A program made the position numbers and the translations under genes. Of a DNA stretch of 64,000 nt, positions 12,558 to 23,599 are shown piece by piece; positions within the stretch are counted from its first letter, which is position 1; each line of letters opens with the position of its first letter. The notes below the pieces were generated by a model, which saw only the letters and a program-made list of their open reading frames with translations, did no database searches and was not told where the DNA came from. Source of the stretch: Euryodendron excelsum (taxonomy: Eukaryota > Streptophyta > Magnoliopsida > Ericales > Pentaphylacaceae); NCBI GenBank assembly GCA_033060915.1, contig CM065389.1:17667501-17731500 (forward strand), in the 5' to 3' direction.

Positions 12558-12903
12558 AAACATAATAAGATATTGAAAGGACGAAAAAAAGGTATATAAA
12601 GAAATTTTTTAGTGCAAAAAATAAACACAATACACAACTACTATATAACAACAACAATTGACTTATATGTTAGTTTTCTAGCAAAATTAGAATTATCGGG
12701 TTAGTGGCAGTAACCTTATAGAGCAAACCAAAAACCTGTCTCAGTAAAGCTCAAATATACATTAGAAGTAAAGGAGAGAAGGAATCTTTGTTAGTCTACA
12801 AAAATAAAGCTATTCCATTTTTGGTGATCAGAACTTCAAAAAGAAGGGGGAAAAATTGAAAAGAGGGAGGATAATTAGTATTCATAATTCTTTCACTTCA
12901 CGA

Positions 12904-13127
12904 TGTTAGAATAATGTGGAAGAGAAAGGAGAAAGAGAATTGGAGACAATAATATGTGCATTGAATTAATTAATAACCAAAAAGAGATACAATCTATATA
13001 TAGCACAATGAGGAGTGCTAAATAAGAAAGTCTAAAGACTCTAAACTAGGAAAGTAAATCCCTACAATATCGAATCCCTATAATATATTACATACATTAA
13101 CACTATAATATATTATATATACTAACA
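12904..13127 (-). repeat. 3' LTR of the copia element
   Basis: 224 bp, TGTTAG...CTAACA, similar along its length to 19830-20044, with a few indels. It includes tandem 'actataatatattatata' words near its inner end. Confidence 0.9.
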
Positions 13128-13152
13128 TCCCCCTCAAACTCAAGATACATGG

Positions 13153-14876
13153 TTAAGCAGAGACTAAATTGAATTTGGAAACTAGATCATGAAACCGTCC
13201 TAGAGGATGAGACTTGGTAAAGATATTAGTAGCCTGATTAGCAGATGTCACATACAGAAGATGAACAGTGCCATGAACAACATGATGACGAATAAAGTGA
13301 CAATCAATCTCAATGTGCTTAGTGCGATCATGAAACACATAATTCTGAGGAATCATGATAGCACCGCGATTATCACAATGAAAAATAGTAGCACTAGAAT
13401 AAGAGACACCCATGTCCTGAAGTAACCACCGAAGCCAGAAAAATTCCTAAGTGGTCTCAGCTAGGTCACGATATTTGGCTTCAGTGCTATAGTGAGTAGT
13501 AAGGGTCTACTTCTTACTACGCCAAGAAATAAGAGAATTACTAAGAAAGAAGCAGAACTTCGTGGTAAACGACAATCAATAGGATCACCAGCCCAATCAG
13601 CATCATAATAGACATGGAGTTGTAGAGAAGAGTGACGAGAGTAATGTAGACCTTGAAACAAGGTTCCTTTAATATAAAAACAAATACGAAGAACTACACC
13701 ATAACGAGTGGTGTGAGGCAAGGACAAGAACTAACTGACAAGGTGAATAGCATGGGTAATGTTAGAGCGAGTAACAGTGAGGTAGACAAGACTACAAACG
13801 AGTTGACGATAAAGAGTAGCAATAGACAAAGGCTCACCATTGAGAGGAGTAAGTCGCACATTAGCTACTAAAGGTGTGGAAGCAGTCTTACTATTAGTGA
13901 GGCAAAAGAGATCTGAGGCATACTTGGCTTGAGAAAGAGAGTAACTAGTAGAGGCAAAAGAGATCTCAAGGTTAAGAGAGTAACGAAGAGGACCAAGATC
14001 TTTAATTTCAAACTGTCTACTAAGAAAGTCTTCGAGCTTAGAAATGCCATGAACATCATCACCAGTGAGGATCATAGCATCCACATAAAAAGAGAAGAGA
14101 ATAGTGTCGTGTGTAGACTTGCAAATAAATAAAGCAAAATCATAATCACTAGAAAAGAACCCAAGCTCACTGATGTGGAACTGAATTTGGCATTCCAGCA
14201 TGAGAAGCTTGCTTGAGACCGTAAAGAACACGGCAAAGCTTGCAGACCTAATGTGTAGAATGAGAGGAGCCAGGAGAAGGTTGCATATAGACTTCTTTAG
14301 AGAGATCATCGTTAAGAAAGACATTCTTGACATTCATCTACTACAAGGGCCATTAGCGGACAGCAGCAACGGTAATAAGACTCTAGACAGAGGTGAGACA
14401 AGCCACGGAAGCAAAAGTCTCCTCATAGTCAATGCCATACTCCTGAGTGAATCCTTTGGTAACCAGACGAGCTTTGTAATGTCCCACAGAACCATCAGAA
14501 AGGGTGGTCTTGATCTTGTAGACCCAGCGACACCCAATCACAGATTTACTAAGAAAAAGATTAACTAAGTCCCAAGTGTGAGTCTTAGCAAGAGCTGCAA
14601 TTCATCATCTATGGCTTGCTGCCAAAGTGGGTTAAAACTGGCCTTGCGATAGAAGTGAAGCTCATGCTGAGTAAGAATAATGAAGAAACAATAATAATCA
14701 CGAAGGTGAGTAGGAATCTCCCTTATCCAAGTAGAATGCTTAATAATGGGCTCATTAGAAGAAAAGAGCAAAGAAGGAGAGTTAGTAGGAAAAGCATAAT
14801 CAGCAGACGGGAACTCCTCTAGATAGATTGTAATAGGAGGTAAATCATGTGTTACAACAATAGGTACATCAGCATC
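13153..14876 (-). pseudogene. Copia reverse transcriptase / RNase H remnant
   Basis: Going down the - strand: a linker with HSTWIREIPTHLRDYYC (14879-14565), the RT start ([16 protein letters not shown]), the RT core in 14333-13731 with FYVDAMILTGDD, QFEIKDLGPLRYSLNLEI and YRQLVCSLVYLTVTRS, then RNase H in 13727-13461 (YYDADWAGDPIDCR) and 13413-13153 (FHCDNRGAIMI, FHDRTKHIEIDCHFIR). The catalytic YVDD reads YVDA, which alone would abolish polymerisation. Frame changes separate the blocks. Confidence 0.9.
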
Positions 14877-15679
14877 CACTACAAAAAAAAAAAAAAAGGA
14901 TCTAGTGGCATTAGTTTAATGGCATTTTTTAAGAAAGTGCTACTAAATACATATGTAATGGCATTTCTTGAAAAATGTCAGTGCACCACATGCCTGTTCC
15001 ATTCTTTGAGTGGCATTTTGCTAGAAAAACGAGACCAAAAAGCAACATTAGTGTCATTTTAGAAAATGCCATTGATCCACAATTATCTTGCCTCTTAATA
15101 GAGAGTCCTAAACATTGGTAAAATGTTGTCGTTTTAAATTGAGGGGAAATTTTCATCCAATTTTTTTTCCTTTCCCACTTTTTATTCAAAAAGCCCCCTT
15201 CTCTCTCTCCTCTCCTATGGCAAAGCACCAATCTGTAGCACAAGCCAAGAGGAAGATACCGAGGCATAGCTCGAAGATCTCCTGTTACCATTAGCGAGGA
15301 AGATGAAGACGTCATTCACGATAGTTCTAAAGTTTGGAAGAACCAGACCCTAGACCCTAGAGTATAGATTCCTTCACTCGGCAAGGCTTCTCTTCATTTG
15401 GTACAAACAATAGACAGATGTATATATGTCTACATATCTATACTTTGTATTTCATATGTGTGCATAATTTCAAATATGGATGGTTCAAAGCCTTTCTGGC
15501 AAAGAGATCTACTGTAACTATACACAAAGAACTTTAACTACTTTATATTCGGAGATCAAATAGGTCATTTTACTTCATAGCAATATAATTTAATTATATT
15601 ATGTGATAATCAGCCTGACAAGAAGATATACAATTTATATTTTCTCACATCAACGATGATAATCAAATTTCGTGTAACT

Positions 15680-15912
15680 GGCCAACAACTCCATTATCTT
15701 AATGGGCCAATGAGGGTTGTGGATGCAGAAAAGGCTCTAGTAAAGCCAGGGGATCTTCTTGAAGTTGAAACATGCAACTTGGGCCCTCTCCTTAAGGATG
15801 AGTGGGGTTATACAACAAGATTTGATAGAGAAAATAGGGGTGATTTTCGAACTGACCATTTTCCCTGTGTAACCAAAGCCATATGGTATTTTGAAGGAAT
15901 ATATGCTTCTAT
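15680..15912 (+). pseudogene. Captured formamidase exon fragment
   Basis: The frame of 15656-15985 contains HYLNGPMRVVDAEKALVKPG, then DLLEVETCNLGPLLKDEWGY, then FDRENRG and HFPCVTKAIWYFEGIYAS. These are conserved blocks of plant formamidase (FmdA/AmdA acetamidase/formamidase family, which hydrolyses formamide to formate and ammonia). Only this middle stretch exists. Upstream is unrelated sequence, and downstream the frame runs into a TA microsatellite (15913-15931) where the family continues with SPQIPG. Named from remembered family sequence, not from a search. Confidence 0.8.
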
Positions 15913-16307
15913 ATATATATATATATATATGTATTTTCTCCTCACCCACCCAGTAAATTTTTATGTGTCTGCTTATGTTAATTGAGCATATTGAATGACA
16001 GGGAAAAAAAAGCTTGAAGAAATTGGTCATCGAATTCTGGAATTATGTGAAGTTTTGCACAGAGTCATTGGTAAATCTATCATCACCCAAAGGTTGCCTT
16101 TTTAGCAAGGTATATGATTTACTTATCTAGCAGTACAAATGTGTGGAAGTCATTTTGAAAGTGCTTTTGAGTTTTAACACTTACATGATGTCTATGTTTC
16201 TTTAGAAATACGTGAAATTTTTGTGCATCATTATTTGTGTCATGTTATGTGGACTCAAGTATGCTTGCATGGTCTACAGAATTTATAGTTAAAGTATCGA
16301 CACTAAT

Positions 16308-16464
16308 GCTGTGTTTCGAACCCGATTTATCAAGGGAAAAGCCAAAAAAAAAGAAAATATGAGGGAAAATAGAACAAAATAAACGAGAATTTTGGTTCTC
16401 TTTTCTTTCACCTTTTGTTTTTCCTTTTCTTTTCTATCATCAAATCCTTGATCCACACATAACT
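16308..16464. mobile_element. Possible small MITE
   Basis: Begins 'gctgtgtttcgaacccgattt' and ends with an imperfect inverted counterpart 'aaatccttgatccacacataa'. The interior is purine-rich and then T/C-rich, as in the element at 11706-12068. The match is weak and there is no clear duplication. Confidence 0.35.
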
Positions 16465-17156
16465 TAAGTCTGACTATGTTTCTAATTTTTTTTCATGTTT
16501 TAATCTTCAATCATTATTGGTCTAATCTTAATAGTGTCTCTGCATATACGCATAGTTTGCAATATCTATTTTATAATTTTAGTTCAACTTTTTTCTACAA
16601 TCTTTGGGAATTCTTTTCAAAATTCTTCCACTGTTAAAGAAATTCAATTTTTTTTTTGTAGCTACAATCAAAAGAGAAAGGTAACTGGAGGACTCAATGT
16701 GATTGTTGGACTGCTCCTTTGTCACAAAGGCAGATTGTTAGAATATATTGTTTAAAAAAAAATTGGATCTAATACTTTGGGTTTTAGGTAATTTGGCATT
16801 GTAGTTGTCGTTGTAATGTTTTTGGTTTGGAAGATTTTAGTTAGACTATAATTGATTGTTTTGAATGTATTTGTTAGTTTCATGGATATTGTAATTGTAG
16901 TTTTATAAATAAAGTTTTATTTCTTTTGCGTACAGAAGAAACTGATTCATGGAATTGAGGATGAAAACAATTCTGTTTTATATTTTTTATTGTTTATTTT
17001 TAGTGGCAGCCACAAACGCCCTTAATGGTGCACTTGAGAACCTACTGATAAAGTTAGGGTGGCATTTCCAGTGCCACTGGTGTAAATTTAAGTGGCATTA
17101 TAAAAGTATATATTGTGACATTTGCTATAAAAGCTGGAGTGTAGAACATTGTAGTG

Positions 17157-18169
17157 TAAGCAATAAAATAGCATCTTTACCCCAAAACCCGTTTAGGACA
17201 GGATGCAAAGATAAAAAGAGTACGGGTAGCATCACGAAGATGATAATATTTTCATTCATCATGACCATTTTATTGTGAAGTACCAGGACAAGAATGATGA
17301 GGAATAGTCCCATGCTCACAAAGAAAGGCAGAAAAGAACTATCATAATACTCCCCCAACATTGTCAGACCGAAAGACCTTGATGTCACAGAAAAATTGGG
17401 TTTTGACCATACGAGTAAAATCATAACAGGTTTGTTGAAATTGAGATCGATTTTGCAAGAGATAAAGTCAAGTATACCTAGAGAAATCATCAATAAATAT
17501 AATAAAATATTGGGAGCCTCCCATAGTAGAAGTGGGAGAGTGTCTGCAAACATCGGAGTGAATTAAGTCAAAATGAGCCAAGTAGAAAGAAGTACTTTTA
17601 TTAAAGGATAAACCAGTTGTTTGACAAGTTAACATGACTAAGGGACAGAACCTAACATGACCTAAGGAAACATGACCTAAATGTGAGTGCCAAAGTCCAA
17701 AAAAGGAGTTGGAAGCAGATGGCATAACAGCATAAGTGGCAGCTACAGTCTGAGTATGAAGGTAAAGGTGAAGGTGAAAGTGAATGAGATGAAATAGGCG
17801 ACCATGTTTATGGCCTATCCTAAGAGTCTGTCTCGCCTGTGGAACCTGCACAACACAACCAGTAGAAGAGAAAAAAATAGTAAGACCAAGATCACATAAT
17901 TGGCTAATAGAGATGAGACTCAGTGTGAGTTTAGAAATGTAATAAGCATGAGAAAATGCAAGAGTGGGAGTGGAGATATGACCAACATGAGCAATACTCA
18001 TATGAGATCCATCAATAGTATAAATGACAAGAGCAGACACATAAGATTTGGAAGAAGATGCAGATAAATTGAAAATCATATGATTACTACACCCAGAATC
18101 GAAGAACCACAAATAAATACCTGAAGTGATAAACAAGGCAGTAGAGGGTGGATTACCAAAGATAGACAT
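17157..18169 (-). pseudogene. Copia protease / integrase remnant
   Basis: WFFDSGCSNHMI is the copia protease/pre-integrase region (DSG active site). It is followed by LWHSHLGHVSLGHVRF (GAG-pre-integrase H..H) and HFDLIHSDVCRHSP..GGSQYFIIFIDDFSRYT (integrase core). The frame then shifts, and FWGKDAILLLT is cut at 17157 exactly where the CACTA terminus begins. The integrase C-terminus and the linker expected next are absent, so sequence was lost when or after the insert arrived. Confidence 0.9.
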
Positions 18170-19160
18170 GAACTGTTGAAATAATGCGGGAAAATCATAA
18201 AAGAGGAGGAGGGAATAACATAATTCTCAACAGTGGCAGCAGGAGGCTAAAGGGGAGGATCTTAGCGGTAAGGATTTTGAGGTGGGGCACGCCGATGATA
18301 GTGCTTACAAATCTAAGTGGGGCAGGTAAGTAAGTGATGGTTAGTGGCATGACAAAATGTGTAGGCATCAGATTGAGAAGGAGAACCAAAAAATGTGCCA
18401 GAAGGCTAAGTAGGAGAACTACGGGAACCAACATGAGCTAAAGAACCTCGAGAATCATCTGAGGAGCCTCTGAAGTGAGAACTAGATATGGCAACTACTG
18501 TGTCCACAGGTGGTGGCCAAATGAGACCAAGACGAGTCTCTTCAGATAATAGCTATGAAATAGCCTGTTCCATGGTAGAAAGAGGGCAACGATGATGAAG
18601 AGAGACTCAAACAGACTTGAAGACATCAGTAAAAGCCATGAGAAACATAATCAGGCATTATTGATCGCAGTAGAAGGCAAACTAAGCAAAATCAGCAGAG
18701 CAGATCTAAGTAGGCTCAGATAGAGTAAACTGTTCATATAGAGTATACATTTGAGACAAGAAGGCATTGATAGACTGGCCAAATTCCTATTTCAGACAAT
18801 ACAGAGAAATCAGAAGCTGGTACTGATGAGCAAGGTCTGCAGTAGTATAGCAATTGACCAGAAATGCCCAGATAGAGTGAGCAATGTCATAGCGTTTAAG
18901 CTGGAGACTGATTAAGGGAATGAACGTATTCTGGAACTAGGTGATGATCTGATGATTCTTACTGTCCTATTCCTCAAGTCGTTCAATGAATTCCGTGGCC
19001 ATTTCATCTACACCTTTAATAGCTGCCTCAATATCTCCAGTGACATAGCACCAAAATTTTCTTTCCTTGAGAAACTAGGCATGACGTGAGACCAAGGAAT
19101 ATAATTAGGGCTCTCCAGAGTGATAGCAATTGGTTTGGATATCTGAGAATGCTCTATAGT
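18170..19160 (-). pseudogene. Copia gag remnant
   Basis: PIAITLESPNYIPWSHVM at about 19135-19080 matches the start of copia UBN2-type gag (SNYxxWS). Fragments with several stops follow, including LLSEETRLGL (about 18545) and a degenerate zinc knuckle around CHATNHHLLTCP (about 18345). The open frame 19457-19008 runs partly into the leader region. Confidence 0.8.
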
Positions 19161-19829
19161 ATAAAACCCAAACAGTAGAGAATAACTGCTAAAAAGAGTC
19201 CAAAACAAGAGAAGCAGTGGTAACAAAGTAGAATTAGGCGAAACAGAGTGCAGAATCGGATTCAGAAAGCCCGAAATAGTCGAGAACCAATCTAAAAAGG
19301 ACCAAAAGGGTCTAAACCAACCAAACGAGGCAAAAATCCAGTCTGAATTGGTTCCGATAAACCGGTGGCGGCGACGATGCGACAGCTGGGACATGAAGTC
19401 AATGATAATGTCACTAAGGCTGGCATCATTAGGGCTAACGTCAGCAGATGACGTCACTAAGGCTGATGTTAACGGTTAACAGGTGCACGTGGGTGTGTAT
19501 GAGGGTGCGTGGCAGGAAGGTTGTGAGTGGATTTAACGCGTCTCTCTTTGGGTGGCGCGTGGGGGCGTGTGCAGAGCTTTCTAGGGATGATTTTTGTATG
19601 GTTGGACTCGAATTTCAAAGACGAATTTGATGGTATGGTTAGATTTCAAATCCAAGCAAAATAGGTTTCAGTAGCAACATAAAAAACATCTCGGGAACAA
19701 TGAAAATGGTGATTTTGAGGCAGATGAGCATAACAATAGTAGAAACAGCAAGCAAATCATAAAAATATAGCAAATTAAGGTTGCGGAAGCAAGGTTTAAA
19801 GGTTGTAGGAGGTTATAGCTCTGATACCA

Positions 19830-20044
19830 TGTTAGAATAATGTGGAAGAGAAAGGAGGGAGAGAATTGGAGAGAATAATCTCTGTGTTGAATAAATTAAT
19901 AACCAGAGAGAGGTACAGTGTATGAATAACACAATAAAGAGTGCTAAACAAGAAAGCCTCAACTAGGAAAGTAAATCCCTACAATATCAAATCGCTATAG
20001 TATATTATATACACTGACACTATAATATATTATATACACTAAGA
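19830..20044 (-). repeat. 5' LTR of the copia element
   Basis: About 215 bp. Starts TGTTAG next to the primer-binding site and ends ACTAAGA where the other LTR has ACTAACA, so the terminal CA is mutated. Divergence from the 3' LTR is visible by eye, so the insertion is not recent. Confidence 0.88.
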
Positions 20045-20689
20045 AAGGAATGATAAATAAATGAGTGCTACTAAATATAAATTAAAAATTCATAGGAAAT
20101 CTTCACATATTCATGTGGATCATCACTATTTTTCTTCAAGCTCGAAACAAACTTAGCTTCTCATACTGACACCATGCTTTTAAGTTCCATGTCATAGTTA
20201 CCAAAATGGAACACACAAGTGAAAACGCAACCAAAAAATATAAGGGGAAATCGAAAACAAGAAACAATTGAAAATTTTAATAGAAAATTTTTGAAAAATT
20301 CCAAGGAGACTTTTAAGAAACTTAGTGGAGACCTTTAAGAAATGTAGTGAAAATTTAAATGAATAATTTCATAAATACTTTGTTAGAACTTAAGGGGAAA
20401 AAAATATATAAAAATTAATATTTCAAGTTTTCCAAGAATTTTCCCTAAGTTTTCTAAGCATTTCCGTTAAATATCCTAAAAGTTTCAGAAACCTTTTTTA
20501 AGAATTTCCAAAACGTTTCCACCATATTTCCTGAATGTTTTCCAAAAACTTTAAAATGAATTTCGTACTGATATCGAAAACGCGTTTCTCCCTCCAAAAC
20601 GAGTTTTCTGGTAACTATGTTCCATATCCGATATCATTCATCACAGGCACGCTGACGCGCAGACGAGGACTGATACAGAATTCAATCTC

Positions 20690-20960
20690 CCATGCTATAA
20701 GCAAAGAGGGCATTTGTGATGGAGTATTTGCAACGGCTGCCTTTGCCATCGCAAATGCTCTATTATTCGCGACAGTAATATTCCTGACACTAAAAATACT
20801 ATTTGCGACAGTACTTCGTAAAAAAGGTATAAAACGACGTCATTTGGTCTAGTTAAATCCAACACCTTTTATGTGACGATGTATTTGCGACGGGGTGGTA
20901 CTGTCGCAAATAGTATTTAATGAAACGACATAGTTTCATTCCCAAAATGATTTCCCCCCC
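20690..20960. repeat. CACTA-type subterminal repeats, left part
   Basis: Direct and inverted copies of 'tatttgcgacgg/ccgtcgcaaata' words (20726, 20766, 20798, 20884, 20908). The same family of words fills 30450-30730 next to a CACTA terminus, so the two stretches are probably subterminal regions of one disrupted element. The left terminal repeat itself was not found. The sequence 20045-20690 is AT-rich, with nothing recognisable. Confidence 0.5.
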
Positions 20961-20999
20961 CCCCCCCCTTCTTTTTTTTTCTTCTCTTTCCCTATAACA

Positions 21000-21363
21000 A
21001 GGCCTAAAATCAACTTAGCCAAAAAAAAGCCCTTTCTCTCACTTGAACAAAAGCCCTAGGAGCCTGATTTGAGGGAACAAGCCGCCACCCCCATCCTTTT
21101 CCTCCTCCTCCTTCACCTCCGCCGCCTCCAGTAACACCTCCAGCTGTCGTGCCCCCAGCTGTTCTCCTCCATAGCTGCTGCTGCTGCTGCCTCTGCCACC
21201 GCCGTTGGTGCCTCCTCCTCCTCCTCCTTTGCCGTTGTCGTTCTCTTTCATAGCCGCCGTTCCCCCAACCATTCTCCTCCATAGCTGTTGTCGCTGCTGC
21301 TTCTGCCTTCGCTGATGCTGCTGCTGCCGTTGCCAATACTACTGCCTCTGCCTCCTCCTTCAA
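21000..21363. other. GC-rich triplet-repeat island
   Basis: A sharp rise in GC within AT-rich surroundings, made of 'ctcctc', 'gctgct' and 'gccgcc' triplets. Both strands stay open by composition: Gly/Glu/Arg-rich on -, Ala-rich on +. GC-rich patches in front of captured exons are common in gene-capturing transposons. No known protein is recognised. A C-run (20955-20968) precedes it. Confidence 0.5.
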
Positions 21364-21429
21364 GGGGTAACTGTCCTATTCCCAATAAGTCTTTCAGCTT
21401 TGTTTTTGCAGCTGTTGTGATTTTCCAGG

Positions 21430-21623
21430 CTTCATGTATATGCTGGAATCATTGACCCCACTGTTAATGACCAAGGGTAAATACTTCCCACTGTTATAAT
21501 GAAAAAGAATCACCAACTCTGCCTGAGGCTATGTTAGTGCTTCAACTTGACATTGTTTGTGCCATTTTCAGGTTTATAATTCCCGGACTTGGAGATGTAG
21601 GAGACCGTAGCTTCGGTACATAA
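21430..21623 (+). pseudogene. Captured uracil phosphoribosyltransferase 3' end
   Basis: Two exons in good order. 21430-21477, after a CAG acceptor, reads LHVYAGIIDPTVNDQG, with a GT donor at 21478. 21572-21623, after a CAG acceptor, reads FIIPGLGDVGDRSFGT and TAA. Together they are the C-terminus of UPRT, the pyrimidine-salvage enzyme that makes UMP from uracil and PRPP; the GxGDxGDR..GT block is part of the uracil-binding C-terminus. The phase across the intron is correct and no stop interrupts it. The rest of the enzyme is absent, so it cannot be functional. It sits in the CACTA-like zone between 20690 and 30748. Confidence 0.82.
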
Positions 21624-22402
21624 AGCCACCAAATTGTATGCCTCGCCAATTCCTTTATTTGTCATTAATCTCCTTCAATTTTGACATTTTGATCATATCA
21701 CTAATGGAGAGCATCTACTTTTCTGTTCTTATTTATTTTATTTAATCTTGCATTTGTCTATGTCAATCTCTCCTTTTATATTTCAACTATCAATAATAAT
21801 TTTAGGAATGCACATTTAATCACTTAACCAAATCAGTTGTTGGACTCACAAAATAAGAAAAAAATTACTGATAAGGTTGGCGATTTGGAATTAATTGTAT
21901 TGAAAGTCAACTTGTATTTGGCATTTGTTCAACCACTGGCGAAGTGTATTAACATAGCAAGAAAAAAAAAACTTAGGAACAGTTCTTTGAGTACCGGTAG
22001 TGGAAGTGACCAATTAGAGTGTTACATCTGCAAGTTAAGCTGACATTTCTAGAGGGCTAAGCTCTGGAGCAATCCCTAGCAGTACCAAATTCTTATCTTT
22101 GAATCTTGAATATAATTAAAAAACAGTAAGGTCTTGTATATGTATTTAATGAATAAACTTAAACAGGGTGAAAGTCAACGGCTGCTACATTAATCTTCTT
22201 CCAATTCCCTTATTAATTAGCTGGCCAGAATAGATAGAAGTCAAAACCCTACATTCTTGTCACTTGTGCTGCTCTTGTTGGCACCATGGCCACCAGTATT
22301 GGTGATGGCTGCCACTGCACCTGTAGGTAGCTGCATTAGCGCCTGCCAAAACAACCATGCCTGCATTTTTGTTGCCAATGCTTTTGAGTAGTAACCTGCA
22401 AA
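21624..22402. other. Gap between UPRT fragment and CACTA element
   Basis: AT-rich sequence that may include 3' flank carried with the UPRT fragment. Short frames on both strands (for example 21837-22043 +, 22241-22435 -) match no family I know. Nothing else is supported. Confidence 0.4.
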
Positions 22403-22419
22403 AGGCACTACAAGAAAAA

Positions 22420-22860
22420 ACACGTTTAGTAACAAATAAAATAGTCACTGAATATTCTTTTTTTAGTTGCCAATATAAATTCGCGACTAAGGTGGCGACT
22501 AAATTATTTAGTGGCCTATTAGAGGTTACTAAATATTATGGCAACTAAGTTTTAGTTAGTCACTGATATTTGATCAATGGTGACTAAATTGGTAGTCGCC
22601 AAAATGTAATTAGTCACCAAAAGATGTCATACGGCAACCATTGACGTTAGTCGCCAAACTCCCATAGTCGCCAATACTTAGTCAGCGGCGACTACATTTT
22701 GCGACTAACTATTAGTCGCTATAACTAATTGTTCGCCAAAGTCATCTTATAGTAACCAATATAAGTAGTTATAAATCTCATGATCATAAGGAATTTCGCA
22801 ACCAAAACATGTTAGTAGCCAAAGAATTAGTTGCTCATTTATTAAGAAGATATTGGAGAC
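22420..22860. repeat. Left subterminal repeats of the CACTA element
   Basis: Many copies of 'agtcgccaa', 'tagtcac' and 'ggcgacta' words in both orientations, as expected for TnpA-type binding sites near CACTA ends. Confidence 0.75.
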
Positions 22861-23599
22861 GACCATTATTATCCGAAACCTATACAAATCATAATCAATT
22901 CTAACTTAACAGGTACACAGAACTTCATATAAAGAAACTATATACTTAACTTCAATAAAAATATAAATGCCAACATCCACAAAACTATATCCACCTATCT
23001 AAACAATAAAATTCTAAAATGCATATAAAATCTAGCCAAGTCTAATATTCACAATAGGAAACCTTTATTCATAAGTATGAACTAGCCTAAAATAACATGT
23101 GCAATTAGTCGTAATATCAACATCTAAAATTTTCGTCCTACCAAAACTTCGTCCCACAAAATCTTCATCCATCAGCAATCTGTAAAAGAATAAACACAGA
23201 AAATAAAAAATTTCATTAGTAACAGTCCTAAAATAGAAATTCTAATGTGACTACAAAAGACTTATCAAATCTGAACTTGATGCAGGCAGAACAAAAAAAG
23301 TGAATAACCATTGTGTCTTATTCATTGTCCAACAATTGATTTGATTTTGAGCAGAAGTGAGAGGGAATTTGATTTTGTTACAAATTCAGTGACTTTCCAA
23401 TTGTTTTCTCTAGATGATCAACTACGAATGAGAATAATATCCTAGACCGAACTTAGAGAAGTTTTATTACACGGACTTGGTTGAGGTTCCTAGAGTGGGC
23501 ATCAGTGTTGAATCATCTAACTAGCTAAACATGAATCAAATATGTACAAACTATTTTGGCAAACATATTATTTTCAACTGCATAATTTAAGAGAGTCAG

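Larger units (their letters stand above)
14877..17156. mobile_element. CACTA-bordered insert with captured exon
   Basis: Lies inside the copia element between pol fragments. Ends are CACTACAAAAAAA (14877) and TTGTAGTG (17149-17156), the CACTA family signature. TGGCATT words are repeated just inside both ends (for example 14907, 14919, 14958, 15011 and 17071, 17093), like CACTA subterminal repeats. The flanking triplets ATC and TAA do not match, and the host copia lacks the codons that should span the site, so a deletion or recombination followed insertion. It holds no transposase, only a formamidase exon and a possible small MITE. Confidence 0.7.
12904..20044 (-). mobile_element. Ty1/copia LTR retrotransposon, complete but dead
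   Basis: Two similar LTRs bound the element: 12904-13127 (3' LTR) and 19830-20044 (5' LTR), both beginning TGTTAGAATAATGTGGAAGA on the + strand. Next to the 5' LTR, 19818-19829 is the complement of TGGTATCAGAGC, the usual plant copia primer-binding site for initiator tRNA-Met. Next to the 3' LTR is the polypurine tract GAGTTTGAGGGGGA (on the - strand, about 13128-13141). Gag, protease, integrase, reverse transcriptase and RNase H follow in copia order. Stops and frameshifts run throughout, and a CACTA-bordered insert occupies 14877-17156. The flanks CACGA and AAGGA do not form a clear duplication. Confidence 0.93.

Noticed and set aside
12207..12599. 130-codon + strand open frame
   Set aside because: It is the antisense shadow of the PI-motif exon, which reads clearly on the - strand.
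12899..20049. Target-site duplication for the 7.1-kb copia
   Set aside because: The flanks CACGA and AAGGA agree at only three of five positions, so none is claimed.
21010..21363. Gly/Arg/Ala-rich 117-codon frame on the - strand
   Set aside because: Triplet-repeat composition keeps every frame open; there is no recognisable domain.
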